64,000 bases of DNA. It comes from Isoetes taiwanensis. Taxonomy: Eukaryota; Streptophyta; Lycopodiopsida; Isoetales; Isoetaceae. The position numbers were made by a program, and so were the translations under genes. Below are positions 1 to 11,879 of this stretch, in pieces; position 1 is the stretch's first letter, and each line of letters opens with the position of its first letter. The stretch lies in contig JAJEKV010000018.1 of NCBI GenBank assembly GCA_021234155.1, positions 13,433,552-13,497,551 on the forward strand. Direction: 5' to 3'. Under the pieces are notes generated by a model that saw nothing but the letters and a program-made list of their open reading frames with translations, did not search any database and had not been told where the DNA came from.

Positions 1-760
1 ACAATGTGTACTACCACAATCAATAAGAAAGTGAACAGGAACTCCATGAATAATACCTGGAACTCTGATGACCACAGCTTGATTATCTACACGACCCTGG
101 TCCACTGCAGCATACATGCACATTCTTTCAACAGGAGGGTCCATGATTCGAGCAGCCCTAACTTCAACTGCAGGGTTAGCTTGTGCTATAATCCTGTTGT
201 CTCCTCTAGCTTGTCCTCTGCCACCCCTATTATTGTCCCAAAAACCTCCACGACCACCACGGTTACTTCGGCCTCCATTTCCTCTGCCTTGGCCCCGTCC
301 ATAAGTATCACTAGAATTCAACCTGGACCACTGGTTTGTTTGCCCTCCACGTTGAGAAGATGCAGACGAGGCAGTACTATCCATCCACCTTCTCGGACAA
401 TCTCGTCCATAATGACCAACTTCTCTGCACCTAAAGCATCAATTCTCATTAATACACTTTTCCCTAGTTTCATCATTTAAAGGTGTGTACATAGGCCGAG
501 ATCCTCGATTTTGACTGCCCTCCTGCATACTAACAACCTGCGCAGCCATGCCACCCCTACTAGAGAATCTACCTCTGCTCGCAGATCCACCAGTCTGCCA
601 TGTGGAAGGAACTTGTCTCTTCTTAGCATTCTCCAAGGTTGCTTTCTCAGCTAGGTCAGATTCACGATTCTTAGCAATTCGGAATACCTCCTCCAAATCC
701 TTATAGGACACACCTGACATTGTGCTCTTAATATCAACCTGCAAACCCTTCACAAAAGAT
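1..760 (-). pseudogene. Gypsy gag C-terminal half with zinc knuckle (broken)
   Basis: The minus strand encodes the C-terminal part of a Ty3/Gypsy Gag, which packages element RNA. A 140-residue open stretch (861-439) includes FVKGLQVDIKSTMSGV, a Gag-type segment. It is followed in the same frame by a CCHC zinc knuckle (CFRCREVGHYGRDC, about 440-399), an Arg/Gly-rich linker, and the start of a retropepsin-like domain ending LIDCGSTHC at the window edge. A TGA at 439-441 lies immediately before the knuckle, so the frame is broken there. The first about 35 residues of the open stretch come from LTR sequence joined near 760. The N-terminal gag start of this copy may be the piece at 5870-6025, with the plus-strand block 762-5869 lying between. 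Family assignment is secure; the linkage across that block is inference. Confidence 0.8.
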
Positions 761-761
761 A

Positions 762-1818
762 GATTGCAGAGGGATTGCTGAAGGAGCGAATCGCGTGCAG
801 AGCTCTGGGAGCGTGTTGGAGCGCAAAAGAAGCAACAAGCGGGATTCCAGGTGGGGATCAAGCCTTACACCTGGGGTTTTCTAGTGTAGCAAAATTGTGT
901 TGATACAGTAGGATTGTTCTAGAACTTGGCATGGATAAGAGTAAATTGTCAGTGCGTGGATATGAATTAACTTGCATGATTGTATATGTAAGTATTTAAT
1001 GATCGCATTTAAAAAGCTTGCAAAAGCATTATAGATCTAATGATTTCTAGGGAGTTGATCATTTAAACCATGCCAGAAGTGATTGGAATAGCAGATTAGA
1101 ACCTGAGGGCTGGATTAAGATAAAAGTGTGCCAAAAATCAGTTTTATTAAAACTGTAAAAGTTTCTCTTGCATGCTGTTGTTTGCATAGCATGAACCTGA
1201 TGAATTGTAATGATCAGAAAGCATGAAAAGTTACATGAAAATGGATTAGAATTGAAGTGATGAGTTCAGAACTGTCAAAGACTGCAGTATTTTTCTTGAA
1301 TGCTGCTGGAATAACGGCGTGATCTTGCCGATTTGGCATGCTGCAAAAGCATGTGGATCACTCTGAAATGGGCCGATTTTGGCCTTAGGAAGATCGAAAT
1401 GGAGAAATAATACAGAATTAGGAAGATTTGGATTAGAATCTGGCTGTCAAAATCATGATCTTGGTGCTGAGAAATGGATTCAGAACTGCCGGAATAGGGC
1501 CAGAAACTGGCCAAAACTGCTAAGAAACCCCTTTGGCAACAAAACCAGAAGAGAGCAAGACTTCTTGGAATGGATTCGAGGGCCTAGAGGCCATATCCGG
1601 CAGCTGCAGGCCAGAATCGTGACCTGTAACGCAGTTAGGGTTAGGTTAGATAATAAAAATGTTAACAATTTAGTTAATTGTTAGTAAGGAAGTAATATAT
1701 TAAAGTTAAAGATAAGGCTAAAGTTAAAATATTAAGGGTGGTTTGGAGCAAGAGTTAGGCTTGAAATTTATGGAAGATTAAGGCCTAAGTTACGGAGGGT
1801 TATGCTAATGGTTATAAG
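762..1818 (+). repeat. Gypsy LTR fragment (plus strand)
   Basis: This matches the 5' half of the full LTR at 3534-5869: 770-890 corresponds to 3720-3840 and 1740-1818 corresponds to 4600-4680. It lacks about the first 180 bp of the LTR and everything after the shared words 'ggttataagttgt'. At its right end it is joined directly to pol sequence through the short shared word AAGTTGT. At its left end it joins the minus-strand gag near 760. It is therefore a rearranged fragment and not an intact 5' LTR. Confidence 0.8.
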
Positions 1819-3510
1819 TTGTCTCCTGCTGAACAAAATTACCCAGTGCATGATTTGGAAATGTTGGCCATTATCCATGCCTTAAGGGTATGGAGACATT
1901 ATTTATTGGGTCGTCGTTTCTTTTTGAAGACCGACCACCAAAATTTGAAGTATTTTGCAAAACAGCCATATTTGAATAATAGGCAAAGGAGGTGGATGCA
2001 ATTAAGAGAAGAGTATGATTTTGAAATTGAATATCAACCTGGCAAAGAAAATGTGATTGCTGATGCTTTGTCTCGAAGGTCATTTCTAACCTCTATTAGT
2101 GTGTTACAAGGGCAATGGGATGCAGATATTCTTGACAAGTTGAGGAATGATCCATATTTTGCACCTGTGTTGGAAAACCCTCAAGATTTTCCGAGGTATG
2201 CATTGTCCAAAGGAGTTTTATATTATAATGGCCGTATGTGTATTCCTAATGATCATGAGTTGAGATTGAGGTTGCTATATGAAGCACATGATAGTCCGTT
2301 GGCGGGCCACCCAGGGGTACACAAAACTTTGAGGAAAATGCACCAGAATTTCTTTTGGCCCGGACAGAAGAAGATGGTTAAGGAGTACGTGGCTAGGTGT
2401 TTATCTTGTCAGAAGGTAAAAGCATCAAGGTTTAGGGAGCCTGGAGAATTACAACCTTTAGTAATTCCATCTTCTAAGTGGGAGTGTATTTCTATGGACT
2501 TCATTGTTGAGCTTCCCCGGACACGTTCAGGTTATGATGCAATTTATGTTGTGGTTGATCGACTAACCAAGCAGGCCCATTTTATGCCTACGAAGACTAC
2601 TGCTACGGCAATGGATATTGCTAAGTTATTTGTTAAGGAGATTTTTAGGTTGCATGGGATGCCAGCCACTATTTCATCAGATCGGAATACATTCAAAATA
2701 TTGGGACTAAGTTATATGCCAGTACATCTTATTGTCCTCAAGCCGATGGCCAAGTGGAGCGAGTTAATCAAGTCTTGGAGGATATGCTCAGAATGTATGT
2801 GCTGCCTAGTCAACCGAAGGTATGGGATTCTTATTTGTATTTGGCCGAGTTTGCATACAACAACACTTATCAAGATTCCATTAAAATGAGTCCTTTTGAA
2901 GCAATGTATGGTAAGGAGTGTCGTTGTCCTCTTAATTGGATGGATCCTCAATGCAATGTTGAAGCAGCTAATGAAGTAGCGGAGGACATGGATGCTCAAC
3001 TAAGGAGACTTCGCCAGAATTTGGCTATGGCACAAAATAGACAGAAGCAGTATGCAAATAAGAGACGTAGACCACTTGAATTTCAAAAAGGGGATTATGT
3101 GTTCTTGAGGATTAATCCCAAGCAGAGTTCACTGGCATTTAAAAGTGCAGGTAAATGGGCCCCTAGGTATGCGGGTCCGTATGAAATTTTGGAACGTATT
3201 GGCAAGGTGGCTTACAGATTGGAGTTACCCTCGCACTTGAAAGTACATAACGTTTTCCATGTGGGTAACTTGAGGAAGTACGTTTTTGATCCTTCCCATA
3301 TGCTGGGGGACGATGATTTAGTAAGCTTGTGAGAACTTTTTGTACCCCCACCAACGTATTTTTTCCAATGCGAGGAAACCCGCCGCTAAGGAGGCTTAAC
3401 AATAATGAGATTTTTGGTTCAATGGGCGGGTTGCCCTGAGGAAGATGCCACATGGGAAGATGCCAATTGGATTCTTCGTGAGTTTCCGGAGATGCGCCCA
3501 TGAGGACATG
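1819..3510 (+). pseudogene. Gypsy pol fragment: RNase H, integrase, chromodomain
   Basis: The plus strand encodes the second half of a chromovirus Pol. In order it shows an RNase H C-terminus (KTDHQNLKYF, ADALSRRS), an integrase zinc-binding region (HPGVHKTLRK then CLSCQK), an integrase core (SMDFIVELPRTRSG with the first Asp), the GPY/F-type segment (KWAPRYAGPYEILERIG), and a chromodomain (VQWAGCPEEDATWEDANW in other copies). Against the sister copies at 17513-18301 and 22019-23221 it has a deletion of about 31 bp near 2690, right after ISSDR, which shifts the frame. The reading resumes at 2754-3332, and further lesions near 3330-3400 break the chromodomain linker. The reverse transcriptase is absent because the fragment starts at an LTR junction. 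It is a dead copy. Confidence 0.88.
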
Positions 3511-3533
3511 GGTTGAATTTTTGGAGGAGAGAC

Positions 3534-5869
3534 TGTAACGGACCTAGGATTTTGAGGTACATTGTGGAATTATTTTATTAAAGAATGCAAAGGAATAATA
3601 ATTGAAATATTATGCGTGCAGAGTATATATACCGTATATGTAGAGATTATATGGATAATATACTAGTGATTAATAATAAATACAAGTACAGCGTGAAGCA
3701 TTTGGAAGGCGATAGATTGCAGTCGAATTGCTGAAGGAGCAGGGTGTGAGCAATACTTTGGGAGCGTGTTGGAGTGCAGAGGGAGCAAGCGGGATTCTAG
3801 GTGGGGATCAAGACTTACACCTGGGGTTTCCTAGTGTAGCATTTCTGTGCTTGCTTAAATTTGTGGTTATGCATCTAGCCTGGAAATAGAATTGGATTGT
3901 ATGAGCATGGTTGTTAACATGAACGCACGGCATGAATAGTGATTCTTTAATAATGAAATAATTGGGTTTGCATGGCTGGCAACGAACTGAATATTTTTCT
4001 GAAATTTCCATCGTGGTAATAGTAAGAGGTGTGACTATAATCCGTGATAGAGGAAGCTGGGATGGGTTAGATTGGTTAGGATGTCTGAAGAATGGGTTAA
4101 AATAAAGTGATGAAGACAGAACTAGCAAAGACAGTGGAATTTTTCTTGCATGCAGCAGGCAGAGTCGGCATGATCTTGTCGAATGGAAATGTTTGAAAAG
4201 CATGGCAAATTGCCTTGGAACAGGCCGAATTGGGCCTTAGCAAGGCCGACATGGAGAAAGAAAGAAGAAGTAGGAGGATTGAAGCAAGAACTGGCTGTAG
4301 ATAACATGATTTTGGTGGCCAGAAACCGACCTGAAACCACCTGATTCGTGCCACAAGTAGGCCGAAATGATCCAGAAAGCTATAAGGAAGTGAAAACGGG
4401 AAGTTTTATGTGCTTCCCTGGTTGATTCGATGGTCTGGAGGCCAAATCCGACAGCTGCAGGCCGAGGTCGCGTTTCTGTTAAACGCACGTTAGGTTAGAA
4501 ATAAGGAGAAATGTTAGCAATTAAATAGTTTGTTAGTAAGGTTGTGATAAAATAAGGTTTAAGCTTAAAAAAAATTAAGGCTAAAGTTAAATTATTAATG
4601 TTGGGTTGGAGCAAGAGTTGGGCTTGAAATTTATGGAAGATTAAGGCCTAAGTTACGGAGGGTTATGTTAATGGTTATAAGTTGTTTATGATTATGATAT
4701 GGGTAGTTTAGAAAGTTAGCTAGTTATCTATTAAAACCTTGGAATTAGCTAAATTGAAGTGGGAAAAGGAAATACAAGGCATAGGGGTTAGAATGCTATA
4801 GGGTAATATTGTTAAAGTCTCTAGTAACCTTATTGTTAGTGAATTTTTTTTGAAAGATGTAGACGTTTATTGTAATTTAATAGTGATGGTTGCATTTTGC
4901 ATTATTAAGGCTATGGTTGGACATTTCATGTTACATAAAGTGTGAATTATTATAATTATTTGATGTCGAGTATGTTAAGGCATGGGCATGATGGTGAATT
5001 GTATGTAATTGTCTTTGGTGAAATTCTTTGATATAGACCTCTGGGGCCGGAGTCTAGGTGCGATGGTCTAGACTCACGGTTTTGCACAGTGCTATGTAAA
5101 TGGTATTATCTGAACATCGGGCGTTGGTACCGTATGGTACAACGTCATGCACGATAGTGGTCCTCCAATTTGGGCCAAGCGGGATGGGTGTGTACACACG
5201 GTTACCCCTCTCTATGTCACCGCCCGACGATCGGCGAGTTGACCTTGTCAGCGGACCAGGGAATATTGGTTGCAATGTTGATGCTTTGGTTGCTTGGCTA
5301 CTGTATTTGTGGTCTTTAATGTTGGAATCAAGTTGCAATGGCTATGCTTGGTATAATTTTGCATTGTGGTTATGTTTGTTAAATTAATTACTTGGATTGC
5401 AGGGCGAGGTTACGGTAAGGCTACATTATTGTTTTAAGTTAATGCTTTGTGATTACTAATGCTAGCTATGACCTAGATCCCCGATCCCCACTTAGTCCAG
5501 AGCTGTGACCCGGCTGTGACTAACCCCGTGGTTAATGGTGTAAGCAGAGGTGCAAGACGCTCCAGAGAGTAGCCAAGCTTCAGAAAAGCGGGGGTAGATG
5601 CGTGTGGATTGCTGTTCAATTAACTTGACTATTATTGATTATTATATGGGATTGAAGTTGATATTATATTAAGCTTTGGGCGTGTGTGAAGTTTTGCTGA
5701 GTAATGGCAAGAATAATTTTATTTGGGACCTTAGAGCATGTATAAAGATTAAATTCTTTACCTAAGTATGCATGTATCAATTCTTGAGTTCCTAAAGTTA
5801 AGTAGATCCAACGGTAGAGATCGATGGGATCTCCAGTTACCGAGAGGTTAACTGGCCAGGCCCGTCACA
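3534..5869 (+). repeat. Full-length Gypsy LTR (plus strand)
   Basis: The purine-rich tract TTTTTGGAGGAGAGAC just upstream (about 3519-3533) is a polypurine tract. The LTR then starts TGTAACGGACCTAGG and runs 2336 bp to ...GGCCCGTCACA at 5869. A related end at 18594 is followed by GT and a Met-tRNA-type primer site, which fixes the terminus. Here only GTTGG follows before minus-strand gag begins. Several open frames inside (for example 5100-5387) are not genes, because the same sequence recurs as LTR elsewhere in both orientations. Confidence 0.85.
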
Positions 5870-6867
5870 GTTGGTCCAACTAGGCCCAGCTCCACCAGCC
5901 TGTCCAACTCGTCCTGGGGATCCTCCTGGAGAACTCATCTCTACAAGAATCTGAAATGATAGCAAATATCATCAATAATCAAAAATCTCATAATCCACTA
6001 ACCAGAACTTTGCTCTGATACCAACTGTGATGGGCCTGGCCAGTTAACCTCTCGGTAACTGGAGATCCCATCGATCTCTACCGTTGGATCTACTTAACTT
6101 TAGGAACTCAAGAATTGATACATGCATACTTAGGTAAAGAATTTAATCTTTATACATGCTCTAAGGTCCCAAATAAAATTATTCTTGCCATTACTCAGCA
6201 AAACTTCACACACACCCAAAGCTTAATATAATATCAACTTCAATCCCATATAATAATCAATAATAGTCAAGTTAATTGAACAGCAATCCACACGCATCTA
6301 CCCCCGCTTTTCTGAAGCTTGGCTACTCTCTGGAGCATCTTGCACCTCTGCTTACACCATTAACCACGGGGTTAGTCACACGGACTAAGTGGGGATCGTG
6401 GATCTAGGTCATAGCTAGCATTAGTAATCACAAAGCATTAACTTAAAACAATAACGTAGCCTTACCGTAACCTCGCCCTGCAATCCAAGTAATTAATTCA
6501 ACAAACATAACCACAATGCAAAATTATACCAATCATAGCCATTGCAACTTGATTCCAACATTAAAGACCACAAATACAGTAGCCAAGCAACCAAAGCATC
6601 AACATTGCAACCAATATTCCTCTGGGTCTGAGCAAGGTCAACTCGGCTGATCAGGCCAGTGACATAGAGGCGGGGTAACCACGTGTGTACACACCCATCC
6701 ACGCCAAGGCCCAAAGATTGGAGGACCACTTACTGTGCATGACGTTGTACCATACGGTACCAACACCCGATGTTCAGATAATACCATTTACATAGCACTG
6801 TGCAAAACCGTGAGTCTAGACCATCGCACCTAGACTCCGGCCCCAGAGGTCTATATCAAAGAATTTC
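5020..6867. repeat. Large inverted repeat of two LTR ends
   Basis: The arms are 5020-5869 (plus LTR) and 6026-6867 (minus LTR), separated by 156 bp. They pair almost throughout: for example 5041-5120 is the reverse complement of about 6765-6850, and 5820-5869 of 6026-6080. Before the LINE insertion at 6868 the arms would have continued through the whole 2.3 kb LTR. A transcript crossing this region could fold into a hairpin with arms of over 800 bp. Confidence 0.88.
5870..6025 (-). other. Gypsy primer site, leader and gag start (minus strand)
   Basis: Reading on the minus strand, the LTR ending at 6026 is followed by a 2-nt spacer, then the primer binding site TGGTATCAGAGC (complement at 6012-6023) that would pair with initiator Met tRNA. 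A leader of about 80 nt follows, then an ATG near 5938 opening MSSPGGSPGRVGQAGGAGPS. The same leader and start appear at 19494-19579, which supports the gag start. The reading frame ends at 5870, where the plus-strand LTR begins. Confidence 0.8.
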
Positions 6868-7364
6868 TTTTTTAATTGAAGGCTATATATATTATTTAAG
6901 TATATTTAAAGTGTACAAAAAACTTTTTTCAAGGGAAGTTTAACCCTTAAAAAGCATCAGCTTATACGGGATGACAGATTAAGATAGATATGGTAGCAGT
7001 AAAAGCAAGAAATGAAGTTCATAATGTTTTTGAGTCTTGACTCAATGGATAGATAGGAGATTATGGTTTGTGCATTTTCTGGCCTTCCCCCTGAAGATGG
7101 AGTGAAAGACACAGTAAATACACATGCACGATCCTGCCATGGTCATGTTGTATCTGCCTTTGGCATCTTTGGCAATGCAAATAAGTTCTCTTCTGATATC
7201 ATAGTTCTGGTCACAACAGCAGCCACAGGTACAAATAGCATCCAAGTGTGTTGATGTAATAGCCGGTCCAAAAAACTTGATCCACTCATTGTTGATTTCT
7301 GCTTTGATATTCTTCCATTCATGTCTCCTAGTCAAGATGAATAAGGTATCTGTAACAACAAACA

Positions 7365-8112
7365 TCATCCGTTAATATTCATAATCCAGCTAATGTCATA
7401 CAATACCTGTTTTATGATCCCTTCTGGTGGGATGATTTCACAATTAAAGATAAAACTGTTTCTTCCTTTCCAGATTCTCCATAGGAGAATGTAAATTCTC
7501 CAATCGGAAGGATTGATAGGCATAAAGAAGTCTTTGTGACTAAGGGCAACCAAGTTTTGGCCTAAGATATTGGATGCAAGTTCCAAAACCCATTCCGACC
7601 ATAGGCAGGTTCTAAATAGGTGTTCTTCATCTTCTTTGTTAGCCAAGCATCTGTCACATAAATCCGAGTTAGTCATAGCTAAACGAAATCTCTTACAGTT
7701 GGTAGCAAGGCCCTTATGCCAAAGTTGCCACATGAAGGCCTTGATCTTTGGGTTGATGGGGCTATTCCACATAAAACCAAGTTCTTCCTTTGTCGCTTTC
7801 CCGAGACATCCCATTTTGAGTGGATTGTGACCTCCTGGTTTACTCATTAAGAATTTGTAAGCCGGTTTGACTGTAGCCACTTTTACCATTGTGCTTCCAT
7901 GAATCCGGAGAGTGGGACCATCCGCCTCGCAATATGATATTAGAAATGGCTTCATAGAGCAATTTGGTTTGATCATCCTCTTCGCAAGCCTTGTAAGCCC
8001 TAAAGGGGATAATATCATTATCATCAAATAGGTGGCTGATGAGAGATATCCCTTTGTTTCCGAGCTTAGCTTGCTCGTGGGAAGTGACAGCCGCATAGGT
8101 TGGGATTATCAA
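7365..8112 (-). pseudogene. LINE ORF2 C-terminus, zf-RVT domain (frameshifted)
   Basis: The frame of ORF2 ends at 8066, but the protein clearly continues in a second frame (8112-7840: GNKGISLISHLFDDNDIIPF) and then a third (about 7860-7365). The last carries the reverse-transcriptase zinc-binding signature of plant LINEs, including PAYKFLMSK, NPKIKAFMWQLWHKGL and the Cys/His cluster CDRCLANKEDEEHLFRTC. At least two frameshifts therefore separate the domains. The zf-RVT domain is typical of L1-like LINEs of plants and helps place the organism. It ends near 7365 with WIMNING. Confidence 0.85.
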
Positions 8113-10993
8113 GGATCAAGGGGTTCCGTAAAATTGATTGATCCATCAAGAGGCCATTTTCCCAGCTATACATATGTTTGACTTCTTCCCAAGCATAGAT
8201 CCATTTTTTGATAATACCTGGAGTTGAAGCCGGGATGGAGAAAGGGAAGTAGATAGAATGAGGCAACTCCATTTTGAGAATTCTCCATCCATACGGATGA
8301 CATTTGCTGATATAGTGTCTGATCAGGATGGATATAGGGTGTTTAATCTTATCATAACAGGCCCTGTAGAAATATTTTGCAGCTAAGGCTAAACCCTGTT
8401 TTCTGATATTAATGGTGCCGAGACCTCCATTCTTTTTCACCTCCATTGAAATCGGATGCCAGCATCTTTTATTCTGGCCGCAAGCTATGAACCTGCCAAT
8501 AATGCTTTGAAGCCTGTTAGTGATCTTCTTGGGGGCCAAAATGACAGAAGATTGATAGACCTGAGAAGATGAAATCACAAAGTTTGCAATAATAGCTCTC
8601 CCATTTTTAGAAAGATATTTAGAGTTAAGAGAATCAACCTTTTTATAGAATTTCTCGACTATGTCGAGCCATAAATCTGATGCATTGCTCCTTATGGCAA
8701 ATGGGATCCCAAGAATCTTGGATTTGGTACAGGGGGAGTAATACTTACATCCAAAGAGTTGAGCAGCTCGAGTACCTTTCTCGATCTCCCTAGAATGGAT
8801 AGCAGATTTGAGAGGATTGATTTTGCAGCCTGAAGCAGAGCCAAAATCCTGTAGGATACTCTGGGTATTGATTATGGAATCTCGGTCCATGGAAGTTAGA
8901 ATAAAAGTGTCATCTGCAAAATGCCCATTTAGGATCTGATCTTCTTGTGAGTACTCAGGGAGCTTGAGGCCTTTAATTGAGTTGTTAATCCTGGCATCTT
9001 CCAATCTGCTGTGCAAAGCTTCCATAACTATTAAGAAAAGAAAGGGTGCCAGAGGACAACCTTGTTTTACCCCTCTTTGGATAGAGAAGAAGGGGCTGGT
9101 CTCACCATTAATTAGAACAGCAGATCTGGAGTTGCTGAGAATGGCATTAAACATACCTATACTTTCCTCATTGAAGCCAATAGCCCTGCAACATTTGTAA
9201 AGAAACTTCCAGCTGACTGTGTCAAAAGCTTTAGTGATGTCCAGCTTAAGAAGGGCTATGTCTTGATTGGAGTCTTTAGCCCATTGCAAACCCAAAATAG
9301 CAGTCACCACATTGTCTAAGATGAATCTGTCTTTTAAATATGCAGACTGGGTGCTGCTAATAACAGAGTCCAAAATCTTTTTGAGTCTGGCAGCTATGGC
9401 ACCTGCAATTATCTTGTAGACAACATTAGTTAAAGAAATAGGTCTATAGTCGGCAAAAGAGGTAGGAGAGTCGATTTTGGGAATAAGAGTAATAAGACTG
9501 GTATTAATCCGAGCATCCAAACGTTTACAGACCCTGAACTCATTAGCCAAGTTGGTAATTCCCATACCGAGAATAGGCCAGGTTTTTTTAAAGAATTCGG
9601 CTGGTAGACCATCTGGACCTGGGGTCTTACCATTATCCATATTCATAATAACTTCCTTGAGCTCAATTTCAGAGAATGGTGAGGAAAATAACTCATTCTG
9701 ATCGTCGGTTACCTTATTCCCTATTTTGATAAAAGTATCCATCATATCTTCGGGACAGTCAGAATTAGTACCCATAATGTTCGTGAAATGCTCAACCGCA
9801 GCTATTTTAAGCTCAATGTCCTCAGAGATAAGGTTGTCCCCCACCCTGATATCATGGATCTGGTTCCTTTTGATCCTAGTCTTGGCTTTGACAAAAAAGT
9901 ATTTTGAATTACACCTCTCATCCTCTTTGAGCTCCTTGATCTTTGCTTTGGTTTTCCATCCTTTAGCAATTTCCAGCTCTTCTTTTTCTATCTGGATCTT
10001 AATATCATTCTGCTGATCAGCTGGAGAGATGATAAGCCTTTGTCTGAGGTTGGCTAGATTGGCTTGCTTATTGTGATGGATCTCTTTACCCCACTCTTTC
10101 AGCCAGCTTTTTATATGCTTAGCCAGATTAATCCACCACCACATCCACCCCTGGTTAGCATCAGGGGTAGGATGACAGTTGTAGATATCTTGGAACTTGG
10201 GCAAAAAGTCATTGTGATCGAGAAGGCTGACATTCAGCTTAAAAAAGGATTTTCTGTTTTTTTGATCTGCCCCACTTAAAATAATTAATTGAGGGTAGTG
10301 GTCAGAAAGAGTATAGCCAGCTAAATTCTCCACCCTGTTACTAAAGGTCCAAAAATTTTCGCTAAGGTAGAATCTATCATGAAGACAGCAAATAGGATCT
10401 GCCCTATGGTCTGACCAGCTGAAAGCATTAGGCTTGGTCCTAGCTAGCCTTAAATTATGATTATAGAGAAGACTGACCCAAGCATTCATCTCATAAGGAA
10501 TAAGGGGCCTGAAATTTCTATTTTTCATAAAGCAGTCAGTTACCATATTGAAATCACCTCCAATGATCATATCATCCACATCTAAATTTGCTAAGCTGGA
10601 ATTAATCTTATTCCAGACTAGAATTCTATCAGAAGGATTATGGTAAGAGTAGACATTAACTAAGGCAACATTACCTGAACCGATTTTGCATACCAGAATC
10701 TGCCACCTACCATTATTATCATTGATCATGTGATGAATGTGCAGATCAATTCTCTGATTCCAAGCTATAGCAATGCCTGCAGAAGAGTCATTAGCACTTA
10801 TAGACCATGTTTGAAAATTAGGAGGGAGAGCCCTTGAAATGATAGTATTATGGTTAAGATCATGGATCTTATGCTCCTGGATGAATAAGATATCAGGGTT
10901 GAGGGAGGAGAGGCAGACTTTTAAACGTTCCCTTTTAATAATATTGTTAATACCTTGGAGATTCCAGGTGATAATTCTAAGGGAATTAAACAT
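8066..10993 (-). pseudogene. LINE ORF2: AP endonuclease and reverse transcriptase
   Basis: A 975-residue open frame encodes the catalytic protein that nicks DNA and copies the LINE RNA at the nick. The N-terminal exonuclease-endonuclease-phosphatase fold is visible as ITWNLQG (about residue 10), FIQEHK with the catalytic Glu (about 38), GGDFN (about 144) and SDHYP (about 228). The reverse transcriptase follows: GPDGLPAEFF, FADYRPISLTNVVYKII, LKLDITKAFDTV with the first Asp, GVKQGCPLAPFLF, and FADDTFIL (about 691) with the catalytic Asp pair. This part is open from the ATG at 10993 to a stop at 8066, but the C-terminal domain lies in other frames, so the full protein cannot be made. Its start is 300 bp from the end of the ORF1 frame. 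Confidence 0.92.
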
Positions 10994-11294
10994 TAATATT
11001 TGTAAAAGCCTTTGGCCATTCTAGATTGAATGGCTGAATTCCTGGGACTTACTCTAAGAGGTCCAACATATGATTTTTTTTGTCCTCTTCCTCTTTTCTT
11101 AGTTATCTGGTTCCATCCTTCATCATCACAAGAGTGAAGAAAGTCATTCTCGGAGCTGTTACTTTCAGTGTCAGCCTCGGGGTGATCTACTTCTTTAAGG
11201 GGGAAAAAGAGAGTAACAAACCCATTGTTCAATTTGACAGCCATATTAGTATTTTTGAAGATAAAGTTCCAGTTATTGTCAAAATACGGATCAT

Positions 11295-11873
11295 TCAGAT
11301 TATAATTGGAAGGAACTCAGTCTTGGCATTGGGGATAATATCAATGGTTTTGCTGCCATTTTGCACCTCCTCCTCAAAGATCTTCTTTTTCGGACACCAC
11401 TCTTGTCTGATGATGAGAGGGGGCTTGAAATTCGGGGGATTATCCGGAGGAGCTTTCTTAACAGGAATATCAATAACCGGGAGCTTAGAATAAACTATGT
11501 CTAAGTCCATGGTTCTGCCCTCAGAAATTTTGATCTTAACCTTCCTCAGCCATCCCGAGTTTATTTTCTTGGAAATACAAACGGAAGGGAAGTTAGTTTG
11601 AGGAATATTGATAGAAATAATGTCTCCGAGGTTCCCTGCGATAACCTTAAGATGGGAAAGAGTCCACAGAGCAGGGGGTAAATTGGGGAAAGTAATCCAT
11701 GTAGCAGTAGATATATAATCACTATTTCCCGGAGTAAAAGCAGGGCTCCATCTCATGATGTAAAAATCACAGTTACTAATTTTGCCCAATTTCTTTTTTT
11801 GAATGTGGGAGACACTAAAATTATCCTTGCATAAGATTTGAAAGGTTCTGGCATCGATCTTAAGCAAGGACAA
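11295..11873 (-). pseudogene. LINE ORF1, DUF4283-type nucleic-acid binding region
   Basis: A 192-residue open frame contains the pattern of plant LINE/retroelement DUF4283 proteins: FYIMRWSPAFTPG followed by ATWITFPNLPPALWT and IAGNLGDIISINIP. These proteins bind element RNA. The domain should begin further upstream (above 11873), where frames such as SPSLGEVKFWITKTQ continue out of phase, and a downstream piece lies at 11244-10993. So ORF1 is broken into at least three frames. It sits immediately 5' of ORF2 on the same strand, as expected for an L1 element. Confidence 0.75.
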
Positions 11874-11879
11874 AATAGA

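Noticed and set aside
4-480. 158-codon plus-strand open frame at the left edge
   Set aside because: It is the antisense shadow of the Gypsy gag zinc-knuckle region on the minus strand.
5054-6729. Open frames of 78-95 codons on both strands
   Set aside because: They lie in LTR sequence repeated in inverted orientation, and the same peptides recur at 20094-20351. They are LTR shadows.
7042-7368. 108-codon frame at the LINE 3' end, considered as RNase H
   Set aside because: I could not find the RNase H acidic motifs in any frame, so it is left as an unassigned LINE 3' region.
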